This document shows, in pieces, positions 1-57,000 of a stretch of 64,000 nucleotides of DNA (the first letter of the stretch is position 1; the number at the start of each line of letters is the position of its first letter). The position numbers and the translations under genes were made by a program. Source of the DNA: Limnephilus marmoratus (lineage: Eukaryota > Arthropoda > Insecta > Trichoptera > Limnephilidae). Below the pieces are notes generated by a model that was given only the letters and a program-made list of their open reading frames with translations, had not been told where the DNA came from and did no database searches. The stretch covers positions 14,526,001 to 14,590,000 of the forward strand of contig OU862919.1 of NCBI GenBank assembly GCA_917880885.1. Direction: 5' to 3'.

Positions 1-44862
<44,862 letters not shown>

Positions 44863-44947
44863 TCGACCAATGGCGTGGCTTCTGATGCCATTTGCATTAC
44901 AAACACCAATCACGGTTGATTGGCATCAATATCGTCACAAATCGCTG

Positions 44948-44953
44948 AATAAA
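44948..44953 (+). terminator. Prp8 polyadenylation signal
   Basis: AATAAA 86 nt after the Prp8 stop codon; GT-rich sequence follows within ~40 nt. The first such signal after the gene. Confidence 0.75.
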
Positions 44954-45830
44954 GATGAAGTGATTTATGTTATTTGAAGTCTTTGGGGTTACAGTTTTCA
45001 GCAATGATTGTTTCCGTTTTATGGTCCTGCGACTGAGAGTTCCATTACCTGCATTGTTTATGAAAAAGAGTATTCCTGTATTGACTTGGATTGAAAGATT
45101 TTCTTAACTTAGACATTTTCACTGTGGTTTTATGAGAATTCGAGAAGTGCTTGATTTGTTACGTGAAGACAACGATTTTTACAGGTATGTTGTTTTGTTT
45201 CTTGTTTCATTTTGCCAGTTAATTCTCATCTAAAATTATTCAAATTTTATTTATTTCATCCCGGGGTGATTAATAATGGTCTATGGATTATTTTGTATCT
45301 TAGGACATTTAAAATTAATTTTTTGAAGTATTGGTAGAAAAGATTTCTTTCAGTTTTCTATTTGAATTTCGAATTTTTTATTTTATCTCAATATGCAGCG
45401 AGTCACTGTAAAAGCCCCTATAAATTAGCCATTTTCTACACCAAGTAAAATAGCAAAGTTTAATAACATTGGATGAGTTTTCAGATTTTTTTTATACTTT
45501 CCATTACTTTTTCAAAAACCTGATTGAAAATGAAGACTCATTGATTTTTATTGCAAAAATTCCAACAGTTTGACCAGACAAATAAAACACATTAAAGGTT
45601 TCCATGATTGTGTTTGCATTTATGGGACCTTGAGCTAGTGTGACATTATGATGAAAAAAATATATTTTGTGATGTTTAATCCTAAGATTTAAAATGTAAA
45701 TAATTTCTTAGTTTGAAATAAATAATTTTTAATACAAAACTTTTTTCTTAATAAACTAATCCTCAAAATACCAAAGGACTAACATACAGATTTTTCCTCA
45801 AATGGTATAGAATTGTGAAATTGTTAGATT
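44954..45830 (+). other. Intergenic, no recognised element
   Basis: AT-rich, downstream of Prp8. Nothing recognised. Confidence 0.4.
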
Positions 45831-45837
45831 GTCCTGT

Positions 45838-46520
45838 GTAGGTACCGCCAGTCATTGGATGACCTACACCATGGCCACAGGTCACCCCAAGTGGTGCGCA
45901 GTGTTTGGTGACTTAAAAGGAGTGCCCGTTTTATGGGTTGAGATTTGTCCAATTCCTGGCGGCAGATGTGCTATTCACCAAATTGCATTGCGGGCTGGTT
46001 CGGGAAATTCTCAATCCTTCGCCACTTTTTTAATTATTTTTTTATATGAATATCACACAAGTATTCCAACTGCTTCCAACCGTCTGGAGTTGGACTGTGG
46101 CATCCCCAATTGGGGTAAGGTGTGAGGCTGAAGGTAATAGGGAAGAATGATACAGGCAGGAGGAAGATGGGGAAGTACCTGGCTTTTCAGATCTGGTCAC
46201 CAAACACAGTAAAGCCATTTCAAACCAGGGCAATGTCACTATGGAACATGCTGCAAATATTCCTATATATTATTTTAACAGCTTTGCACTGCAGTGGGTG
46301 GAGGGATGGATTCGTACGTCCATCACTTCTTCACATTCTCACCCCCAGACAACCACCCTCTTAACTTTTTCCTTCCCAGATCAATCTCATTCCTTTCCTT
46401 AAAAAAAAAACCATTTATCACCCCAAAGAAGACCCCGATGAAATTATATCATTTGTCTTTTATTAATTGTTAAGCCTGAGGCAAATTATTTTCCTCATGG
46501 CTTTTGTTGGGAGTTAATGT
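45838..46520 (+). mobile_element. SINE-like retroposon interrupted by another repeat
   Basis: Family 5' part at 45838-46015 (CACAGGTCACCCCAAGTGG) and 3' part at 46270-46520 (ACTGCAGTGGGTGGAGGGAT, CCTCATGGCTTTTGTTGGGA). The GAATACCGCACAAG-family repeat (46045-46235) lies between. Confidence 0.7.
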
Positions 46521-46529
46521 AAAAAAGAA

Positions 46530-47284
46530 CAATAAAAAAATTAAACTACAATATCTTGCTTAAATTACGTTGTGAGAAGTGACAAGTTCAAGACTATCCA
46601 CTGATAACCCAAGAGACGATTAATGGAAGACAGGGTAGAGGAGGACTCCACACCCCTCGACTTAGGAAACTTATCTGACTGGAATGAGCACAGAAAACAA
46701 GACAAAAATGACAAAGATTTCTTTCATTCAATTCAGCTTTTTGTGGTGTCTCATAAATAATGAAACATTAACCTCTCTGCTAGTGAATTTTGGCAAACAA
46801 AACTGCATGCTTTTGGTTCATTTTTAAAATATTTTTTTATGTATTATCGTAAATTAACTAAAAATAATCTTATGTTTTGAATTAAAATGTCATTGACATC
46901 AATCCACGCAAATAAACCAGCTTCGAAAAAAAACATGTGCATACAAAAAAACTGCTTCCTTCCTCTGACAACCGCTGAATGACTCAAAAAGAATTTTCAA
47001 ACTAAAACTGTGAAGTTGGTATTAAAGTATATGTTCCAAAACTTTGACAAACTTTGCATAGATGTCCATAGATGCCACGACAAGTCAAATATTTTCATTA
47101 AATATGACGGCTTTTGAATGATAGCCGAGGACGCAATGTTTCGGCCATACTCTTCTGGAAATTTTTTCACTTCGCCGAACTGTTTCGGCCATACTCTTGG
47201 AGAGGCTGAAGGAAAACACAATTTAGTTATGGTATAATATTTATTTAATTAAATAATAACAAATCACCAACCAGAATGCAAGTC
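46530..47284 (+). other. Intergenic, no recognised element
   Basis: AT-rich; a short duplicated phrase GTTTCGGCCATACTCTT occurs at ~47139 and ~47180. Confidence 0.4.
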
Positions 47285-47800
47285 CAGTAAAACACTAATT
47301 ATCCAGAGCACGGAGCAATCATCCGAGAATTGGGTAAATCGTGGTCATGCACGGTACAATAAGTTATTTGTAACCCGGATTTTAATAAAAATGTGCATTT
47401 GCTGCAAAAAGCAGACAAAAATATGTTAAATTTTACGGTCCTTTGTGCTACCAAAATGTTCGTCTCATGTTTTTTCACATTTCGATCATACAGTTGATTA
47501 GTCGGACATCTCCAAATACAAAGTTTTGAGATTATGAAGAAAGCAATATTCGAATTCTCACCACAAAACATAACGGTCCAATACACTATTGTAGTATTTT
47601 GAAATATTCCACTAGTGACCTGGAAAACGTCTACATTTTGTTAAATTCACTGCAAGTTTTTCTGCATTATAGGTAATTGACTTGGTGGTGTTTATTAGTA
47701 ATCTGAGTATTGTATCAGATAGGGTACAATTTTACTTGTAACTGCATATTTAACTCAAATTCTGATTGTTCAGAGATGTCTGACTAATCAACTGGACCGT
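47285..47800. mobile_element. Possible pogo/Tigger-like MITE
   Basis: CAGTAAAACACTAATTATCC at the left is a Tigger-type end. GTTGATTAGTCGGACATCTC (47493) is inverted at 47773 (GAGATGTCTGACTAATCAAC). Boundaries uncertain. Confidence 0.4.
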
Positions 47801-47925
47801 CGATTATTTGCACATTGAACTCAATACAAACTTATTTTGGGTTAACTGTGATTTTAATAATTAGTCAAGTTTGAGTTTCCCGCAATTTACACAGATGATC
47901 GGCATTTCACTGCTCATATTCAAAA

Positions 47926-48372
47926 CATGTTTCTTTAGTTTGTACATTGCAATTGCTCTGGAATTAACTATGTTGACTGAAGTTAGCCAAATGTTCCAAA
48001 GAATTTCACTGTACATTATTCTTAAATCATGTTTCCTTAGTTTGTACATTGCAATTGCTCTGGATTTAACTATGTTGACTGAAGTTATTTATTTATTTTT
48101 TTCATGTTCTCCGTAAAACGGTTATTCACCAATACATTATGGAGAAGATTAAATTAGTCAAATGTTCCAAAGAATTTCACTGAACATATTCTTAAATCAT
48201 GTTTCCTTAGTTTGTACATTGCAATTGCTCTGGATTTAACTATGTTGACTGAAGTTAGCCAAATGTTCCAAAGAATTTCGCTGAACATATTCTTAAATCA
48301 TGTTTCCTTAGTTTGTACATTGCAATTGCTCTGGATTTAACTATGTTGACTGAAGTTAGCCAAATGTTCAAA
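47926..48372 (+). repeat. ~102-bp tandem repeat, four units
   Basis: Units begin CATGTTTCCTTAGTTTGTAC at 47926, 48028, 48198 and 48299. Unit two is broken by ~65 bp of unrelated sequence near 48090-48155. Confidence 0.88.
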
Positions 48373-48434
48373 AGAGTGGGTTCCTTCATGGTTTTTGGTC
48401 TACATACTACAACTTTATAATATGAGGCAATAGG

Positions 48435-48765
48435 CGCTTTTAGTATTTTCATGTTTGCGGACTGGCGACGATACAAAAAAAGGCAATAAACATACATTCC
48501 TTATCACAATAATGCTGCAGCTCTTTCTTAAATACTAAATAATGGTGAGACAAGATAGGAGACATACAATATACAAATGTCTGATTCCTCCAAAGTACTA
48601 CTTTTTCTTTGGAGGAAACGGACGTGCATTGTATGTTTCATCTTTTGTCTCACCGTTATTTCATGTGTAAGAAAGAGCTTCAGCATTATTGTGACACAGA
48701 ACTTTTGTTTATTGCCTTTTTGTACCGTCTGTAAAAGTGGAAATATTAAAAGCACCTTTGTACAT
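48435..48765. repeat. Inverted repeat, ~150-bp arms
   Basis: TCTGATTCCTCCAAAG / CTTTGGAGGAAACGGA meet at a ~10-nt centre near 48600. The arms extend outward through AAAAAGGCAATAAACA / TGTTTATTGCCTTTTT. Arms ~80% alike by eye. Confidence 0.8.
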
Positions 48766-49164
48766 CATCATCTAGCACTAACTAAATAATGATTGTAAAT
48801 ATCATTTCTTTAAAATCAGTTGCCATTTCTTTTTAACCATCGGCTATCTCCAGTTCTCATGGTTGAATTCGGGGGCGGACAATTAAACCGGAAAGGTATC
48901 AACCAACAAACATTCATACATAGATGTTTTTAACAGACAGTTATAACTTCATTTAATTATTCTTCTACTGTATAAAAATGTTACCAATACTAGTTAATAT
49001 TATATGTATTGACAGTGGTGTGACTTATGATTTTTACTCTAGAATTTCTGTACTTAAATATTAAATATAATGGTAAATATTTTTTTAGTTAATAATAGAG
49101 AAAAAAAGTTAAAAATTAATAACAAAAAACACAACAAATTTTTGATTTAAAAATCTCAATTTGG

Positions 49165-49530
49165 GAGGCGGGTATGGGTACCGCCGCCCTGGAAACCATT
49201 TATTGGATAACCAACACATCTGTCATAGGTCACCCCAAGTGGTTCGCTACGTTTGGTGATTTAGCAGGGTTGCCCAGTTTCATGGGGTGAGATTTGTTTA
49301 GGTCTTGGCGGCGAACCGGATAGGGAGAGACTGTTTGAGGGAGACCCTTTTACTTCTCCAGCTGGACTCTCTCGACCATTGCCCTGTACCGCAATAAGGG
49401 ATTCATACATCCGTCATACCTTTTTCCTTTCCAGAACTTCCTCTTCTTCCTTTTCATTAAAATACCCTCCACACAGCATCCCCAAAGATGACACAGGCCT
49501 CCTGTGTGGAGCTAATGTAAAAAAAAAAGT
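49165..49530 (+). mobile_element. A-tailed SINE-like retroposon
   Basis: GGGAGGCGGGTATGGGTACC to CCTCCTGTGTGGAGCTAATG and a 10-nt A tail. Longer than the copy at 38690 because it keeps the middle block. Confidence 0.85.
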
Positions 49531-50095
49531 AATTGAGCTGGTTGCAATGACAACGTAAACCTGCACACGCCGGTTTTGCTTCTGTTGCGTTTTTGGTATC
49601 TCCAATTCCTTCCTTATCTGCTTTGTAAATATTAAGTCTGTAGGTTTTACACAGACGGAGCTACAGACAAAAGTTTGAACACTAGTTACTAGTGAATATT
49701 ACGCATGACAATTTTTTTTTACGAGTTTTACTCAAAACTACAATTTTCAGCCCCTCAATTAACATTTAACACAAATCACATAGTCACAAATTCGGCTTCC
49801 AAATTAATCTGATGAATAATGTATATTACGCTGTTTGGAGTATGTACGGTATGATGAAATGTGACAGGGGTTCAAACAACTAAGCCTTACCAATCTTATT
49901 AGCAAATGTCACATATACAGCATGCCTACAAAACATTCTACATATGTAGTTGTGTGTAAAAGTATTACCTCATCAGTCGATCAAATCTTCTACCTTGGTT
50001 CTCTGTTCTTGCAAATACAATCCCACCCTAAACCACTCTAAGAGAATTAACACGCGCAACACGGTATCACTTCTACATACATAAATACACATCTT

Positions 50096-50185
50096 TCCTG
50101 ATGATGGACACTGTAACGTTTTTGGCTAAAGAAGGAGGAAGTACAAGGTGGCACATAATACCCAAAAATAAATCATGAAAATCAT
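50096..50185 (+). repeat. Penelope-type repeat relic
   Basis: CCTGATGATGGACACTGTAA then TTGGCTAAAGAAGGAGG. It corresponds to 60560-60450, but the pairing half of stem II and the GAAA are mutated. Confidence 0.55.
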
Positions 50186-50449
50186 GTGAGAGATTTCAAC
50201 ACACGAAACTCAAGAGGTCCCTGGAAAATAGCACAATGCCATTTTCTTGCATACAACTTTTCACTCCGGTTTTGCCTGAAGTCCCGAAAACACTTCTAGA
50301 TGGAAGGAACGAGATTCCTTCGGTTAACTCTCGGAAGGCAGGCGAACTTGGATGTCAAGCAACTGATGTGAGAAATGCCCATCTTGTGTCTGACCCTACT
50401 GAGAATCGACCTGGATTTTCACGGCCTCTTTCCTTTATCAATAGGATAA

Positions 50450-50547
50450 GGGAACGTACCCATACTACGTGACACTTTTAGGGGGGGGGGGGGTCTTCAA
50501 AAGGCCACGCTCCATACAAATGAGCGGCGGGTTCCTTAGGATTTTGG

Positions 50548-50578
<31 letters not shown>

Positions 50579-50628
50579 AGGGGGTTAAAAATTGCAAAAA
50601 GTTGGTCACGTAGTTTGGGTACGTTCCC
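50450..50628. mobile_element. MITE with GGGAACGTACCC ends and poly-G interior
   Basis: GGGAACGTACCCATACTACG-TGACACTTTT at the left is inverted at the right (GTCACGTAGTTTGGGTACGT-TCCC). Flanked by TAA on both sides. Two long G-runs inside. Confidence 0.85.
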
Positions 50629-50911
50629 TAAGGTGCTCCCACTTTTGCAGTGCCTACATGATGTACAAAAGTACAAAAGTACAAAAGACTCGGCGATGTG
50701 TGAATGCATTGATGTGTGGATCACCAAATATTTAGTCATAGCAGAATTGATGAGGTCCGTAGGACCTTGATTTAAGATGTATCCCTTTGACCATACAAAA
50801 GAATACCCTAAAAATCACGCAATCACAATAGTTTTAAATCAAATCTGGCAAAAGATAGAAACATAACAGCCGAGATACAATAATCATAAACCAAAAAAGT
50901 TACATTGTATG

Positions 50912-51085
50912 TCAGAGTTTTTGGACTGGTTCTTGTGTTGAAGAGCGGTTGGACTTGGCTTTTCTGGAGTGGAGTCTTTGCAGATAGGCGGGTTCCTCGT
51001 CTTTAGGGCTCCACTGCGAGGAGACCCCCCGGGACACTCCGCCCTCGCGCTGGGTGAGCCAGTAGGTGGTCATGGGGCCCTTTCC
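50912..51085 (-). CDS. Guanylate cyclase last exon
   Basis: Residues 420-476 and [23 protein letters not shown], then a basic Ser/Arg-rich tail ([20 protein letters not shown]). The GKGxMxTYWL motif ends the catalytic domain. Confidence 0.92.
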   Translation of the reverse strand, partial: GKGPMTTYWLTQREGGVSRGVSSQWSPKDEEPAYLQRLHSRKAKSNRSSTQEPVQKL

Positions 51086-54000
51086 CTGGAATATGAAGTA
51101 CTTTAAATAAAGGCGGTCTATCCATTTATTATCCAATCAATTCCAATGACAGCAGGAAGCCTTGGTTTCAAGCTGTCGTTCTCTTGGGATTGAAAATATG
51201 AAGAATATATGATTCTGTATCATAATCGCATGGGAAGTTTATGGCGCAGACTGCGCCATTCGAAGAATGCGATCATCACCGCCATGACTGCCTGGATGGA
51301 ATCTCCCCTGATGACCCTCTGGAGACGGGAGACGATGAAATACCCTCCGTAAACGGCTATTTAAAAATCATTTTAGTGTTTGATATCTACATCATTTTTT
51401 TTTTTTTTTTTTTTCAGTTTCATTTTTCATGTTTATTCGTTTATTTTATTTAATTTACCTATGTGTTGTTATTTACTTTTTACCTTACCTTATTATTTAT
51501 CTTTTTTTTGTTATTTTAAAATATGGAATGTATTGCATTGCACTTCCCCTGCATACATTCTGGAATAAACTTATATTATTATTATTATTATAATCCAAAG
51601 AAAATGGTTCTTATAATAAAATTATTAAAACAGGAAAAAAAAAACCCCACAACAACAGACTGATAAATTAAGATACCAATAGACACATCTATCAATGATT
51701 AGTAGCATTATTATTGAGAAAATAAGACAAATCTTGATATCACAGCTTCAGACCTTTTTTACAATAATTGCTTGTAATGACAATAGCATCCCCCACACGT
51801 AGAGTTCAGAGCGAATGTGTCCTGCGCCACTTCAGGCCGCCGCGCAGAAAAGTAAAAACCGAAAGTAAAGCCTCGATTACATTGAGCGAGCTTACAAGTT
51901 ACTGGCCGGCATATTCACTAGCTGCTAGTGAACTCGCTTAAGCCTCAATTACATTGAGCGAGTTTACAAGCTACTAGCTGGTAAGTTTAAAAGCGGGTGA
52001 ATCGGCGTGTGAGATTATCATGATGACACACAAAACTGTCTACTCGCTCAGTAGCGACACTAGCGGCAACGACTCCAGCGCGAACCTCTTCAGTCAAAAT
52101 TTTGTAAAAAACATGAGGTCGCCACTAGCGCCACACGCTAGCCAGTAGCGAGAATAACGGCTCCCGTGCGAACTAATTCTGACAATTACGAAATCAGCTG
52201 TTGGTATGCCGCCATCATGAGCGTGTAGCGAGTAAAATTGACTACTTTCAACTTTTTTCGTGGATTGTCCACAATCTGCTAGTTAGATAGTAATACGATT
52301 ACACTGAGCGAGTTTACTAACAGATAGTGAATTTCCCAGATAGCAGCTTGTTAACTCGCTCAATGTCATCGAGGCTTTGGTGTAATCATAGCTAACTAGC
52401 AGATTTTACACTGAAGGAGTTTACTAGCAGATACGCCGGCTAGTAGCTTGTAAACTCGCTTAATGTAATCGAGGCTTAAGATAACGGTTTACAACGCAGT
52501 TTTCTGTGAGACTTTTGTGTGCCTGAAGTTGCGTGGAGCACGTTCGCTCCGAACTCTACATGTAAGGGGTACTAATGACCTGCGTTTGTTGGATAAAAAA
52601 ATAATGAGGAAATTATTACAATGAAAATGTCTGATTTTCTGCTGTTGAAAATGGTGATAAGAAGATGGTGACCTACCTTGACATCAACAAGGCCTCTTCT
52701 TTCCATGCGGAACCCTCCCGCTGCCTCCAAGGCCATTTTCATGTCTTCGCTGATGTGAATCCGGAGTGCTGTAATTATTTAAATAATATATTTAATCATT
52801 GGTTTTCACTTCCATGATGTTGAAAAATAATACATTTATGTGCAAATCTTCTATCTTTTATTTTTAAAAGGAAGACAAACATTCCCGGGTTACGAATAAC
52901 CCAACAATATTTGAAAATCTCCTACTACCACAGTAAGCCGAAAATGTTGCTTGAGTCGTGGAGGAGTTATGGAGGACTTAGCCAGCAGAGGAATTGAACA
53001 AAATATCATTTACATTTTTTACTCCAAATAATGTCAGGAATCACTGGCTAAAAGTCCGTCCCTTAATATAATGTATAAAGAAGAGTGTGGACTAATTGTC
53101 TTTTCTGGGTCAATCCTTCTGGATTCGTGTGATTTTGACGACTTTCGTGGCTTCTTTTTCCTTAGATATTCTTGAGTAATCAACTGTAGTGATGGGGCAG
53201 AGTGTGAAACACTGACCTTTGAAAACCTTTCTATTCTCCCTTCTTTAGATCCCTTACAGACCAATGAAATGATTATATGTTCAAGAAAGAATTCCGATGT
53301 TTGATCAACTTCGTCAGAAGTGTGGAGAAAATAAGCTTAACGCAGCTTGACATGCCTTCAATACTAATATCAATTTAACTCTTCAGGGAAAGAATAATAC
53401 AATATTTATTTGTGTTTGGATTACATCCCACAATGTTGTTGTTATCAACTGTTGCCGTCGTTGCTACGTATTAAATGGTTGCTCGTACCTTCCCCTGTGG
53501 ACTCCATGCGGCTCGCCGTGTTGACGGTATCTCCGAAGAGGCAGTAGCGCGGCATCTTGGAACCAACCACACCGGCGACGCAGGGGCCCGTGTGCAGCCC
53601 GCAGCGCATTCGCAGAGGCTCCCCGGGCCGGTGGGGCGCGCGACACTGTGCCCCCGCTTCCAGCAGTTCCAGGGCCATGCAGGCTATCTCCGTCACGTGC
53701 TTGTCACCTTCATTCATTGATTAAAATTTATTATGTAATCTGTAACTAAGTACATGAAAGTATCTACAAGTAGAACAATAAGGCCAAAATTAACCTGCAC
53801 AATCTCCATCTGGGCTAGGGTTGAGTACATCATACCACGGGCGTAGCCAGGTTTGGATTTAGGGTGGGACAAAAAATAAAATCTAGACTAAGTTCTTTAG
53901 GCTCTATGAATACAAAGAATATGAACGGAAGAAGGAAAATCAACTTATAAAGTGCTGTAAAATTGAAAACGCGACTCGTTCGACTATCCCAGAGGTCATG

Positions 54001-57000
54001 CATCGGCCAGGCAGGGTGGGGCAAATGCCTCACTTTGCCCCACCGTACCTACGCCCATGCCTCATACACTACACATAAAATACCCTAAGGGTGGGTTTTT
54101 TCATTAGGAGGACTTGGCATACCAATTGAACATTCTGTCTAAACGGTTGTACAAAAATGTCGTCCAAGATGGAGCCTATATTTATTAGTATCGTATAAAC
54201 TGAATAATAACCACGGAAACCACTTGAATGTAACGCCATTTTCGTATAACTGTTTAGACAGAATATTCGGTATGCCAAGTCCTTCTCTTAGATATTTTGT
54301 TTTTGTATGAGACATTTTTGTATTAGAGCCGAATCCTACGATTTTTTCTATGAAATTCTACAGTCACCCCCGTCCAGAAATCCCATAAATCCCAAAACCC
54401 AGGATACGAAAATATATTGTAAAAGATTTTAGCTCCGTTTTAGTTCTTTCACACCTCACACCTCACACCTCACACCTCACACCTCACACCTCACACCTCA
54501 CACCTCACACCTCACACCTCACACCTCACACCTCACACCTCACACCTCACACCTCACACCTCACACCTCACACCTCACACCTCACACCTCACACCTCACA
54601 CCTCACACCTCACACCTCCACACCTCACACCTCACACCTCACACCTCACACCTCACACCTCACACCTCACACCTCACACCTCACACCTCACACCTCACAC
54701 CTCACACCTCACACCTCACACCTCACACCTCACACCTCACACCTCACACCTCACACCTCACACCTCACACCTCACACCTCACACCTCACACCTCACACCT
54801 CACACCTCACACCTCACACCTCACACCTCACACCTCACACCTCACACCTCACACCTCACACCTCACACCTCACACCTCACACCTCACACCTCACACCTCA
54901 CACCTCACACCTCACACCTCACACTTCACACCTCACACTTCACACTTCACACTTCACACCTCACCTCATTAGAGATGGAAAACCTCAACATCTCACTTCA
55001 GTAACTCTTACAAACTAATTGATTCAAATCGTGTCGTACTCAAGACTAATCTGGGCATATGCTTCAGAAACTTATGTAAACTACAGACTACGGTTACCTA
55101 TTCCAAATAAATCTGTTCGGGAAAAATTTTTCTCGTTCAGAGTAGTTTAAGATTCACAATTTGAAGGCAAGATAAAAACACCAAACCTACCATTTTTGAC
55201 AGGAAGTCCTGATGCCACCATGTAGGAATCTCCGATGGTCTCCACCTTGTAAACATCGTAGCACTCAATCCTGGCATCAAACAGCCGGTAGATGGAGTTC
55301 AGGAACATGACAACCTAAGGAGAATAAACCATCACTTTATTTTATATACTTTACTAGCATCTTTTCCTTTTTCTGATTATTTCAGATTCTACTCTAAATT
55401 AAAAGTGAGAAATTAAAAACTAATCTATTGTATAAAAAAAGAAACATAAAATGTTGGTACCAAATTTTCGTACATATAAATATTCCATTTTCATTTTCCT
55501 AGTGCGATTCAAAAAGCACTTGATGAACCTTCCAATAAAAATGACGATGGAGGAGATTTTTCACTCCCAATGAGCGGTCTCACAAGAGGGATGGTCCGAC
55601 GCTCTGTGGGGAACCCGCTTGCACAGCGCGGGTGTAAACTGTGCGACCTAAAGTTTAAGTTTAGACTTACGGATTTCAATATACGACCAAAGAAGTGCTG
55701 CCAAAAGGCAAATCCTCGTGGTTAATGATTCTGCGGTTCAACAGCAAAACGTCCGATGGGAGTAGAAGACTACAGTGCCTACAGGCCTTGACGCGTGATG
55801 GTTTTTGAAGTACAACGGTTTTCTGTGTGATCAAGTCAGTGTCATCGAGTAATGACAGTTTGCAAATGGCGGCAATCGGTAATTGTTGTTGATACTCGTT
55901 GTTACTGCTGATTTGTGTTGTTTTGCCACAAGCATATTAAATAAACATAGTGATTAGTTTAAACATTATTTTAAACAGTGACGTATAGATATGTAGGTAC
56001 TTAGTGGCAGCACTGACTTCGTAATTTGACGGTCACAAACCCAGGTACTGCACTCTAGCTGGTTTTGGAACAGAATATAATATGACAAAGAGGGTGTTAC
56101 TTTAAAGCGCTTACTTGGAGTGGCGTTGTCCCAGCAGCTATTTCTGTAAACCCTTCAATGTCGCTGAAGTAAATGGTAACAGAAGAGAAGAACTCGGCTG
56201 GAACCTGTTGTTCTCGTTTAAGCCTCATGGCGACACTTGGAGGAAGCATCTGACAGAGGAGAGAGTCTGACAGCTGTTTCTCTCTCTTCAACTCCTGGGC
56301 TTTTTCTGACAAATGTGTGGCATACATCTGTATAAGAAAACAGTACATAATTACTAAAATAATATTGTGAAATAAAACTGGTAATGGGAAGAGACATATT
56401 TGGGAAAGACAACAGAAAAAACTAAGAACAGATCTAAGAAGTGGTGGAAGAAAAATCAGAAGATAAAGTGTGTGAGTTGGATACCTGAATAGTGTTGACA
56501 GCACTCCTGACGAGAGCGATGATGACAGGAGATAGAGCAAGAACTAAAACTAAGATGGCAAGTCCCAACATCTCCGATTGACGAGCCTCACGTATCGTCT
56601 TTTCCACTTTGTCTCTGGAAAAAAGTTTTAAGGAAACGATTAAAGCATTAATTTTCAGTCATCATAATTCAACCATCTTAATTTCAAACACAACATATTT
56701 TATCTGAAAGAAATTCAATGAATGGTCCTTATAAAATAACTTTAGGAAGAGCAGAGTGTTTGGAGATGTTACATACTTGATATATCCACGAAGTTCTCTT
56801 TGTAGTTCTCGCAGTTGATCTACGTAAGTTGCTGTTGCATCGTAATAGTCCTTGGCCTCTTCCACACTTCCAGGTCGTGCTTGGTTCCTTACGATCAGCT
56901 CACTCCTGAAAAATTGCAAAATATAGTTAGTTTAGTTTCACTTCTTCTAACACAGCAAACTTATTTTGTGGCACCATTATGATTGAAATTAATGAATTAC

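Noticed and set aside
53445..53720. Plus-strand frame over the cyclase exon
   Set aside because: Antisense shadow of the catalytic exon; no independent evidence.
54450..54967. CRISPR array or telomeric repeat
   Set aside because: Uniform 7-bp units without spacers; not the insect TTAGG telomere motif.
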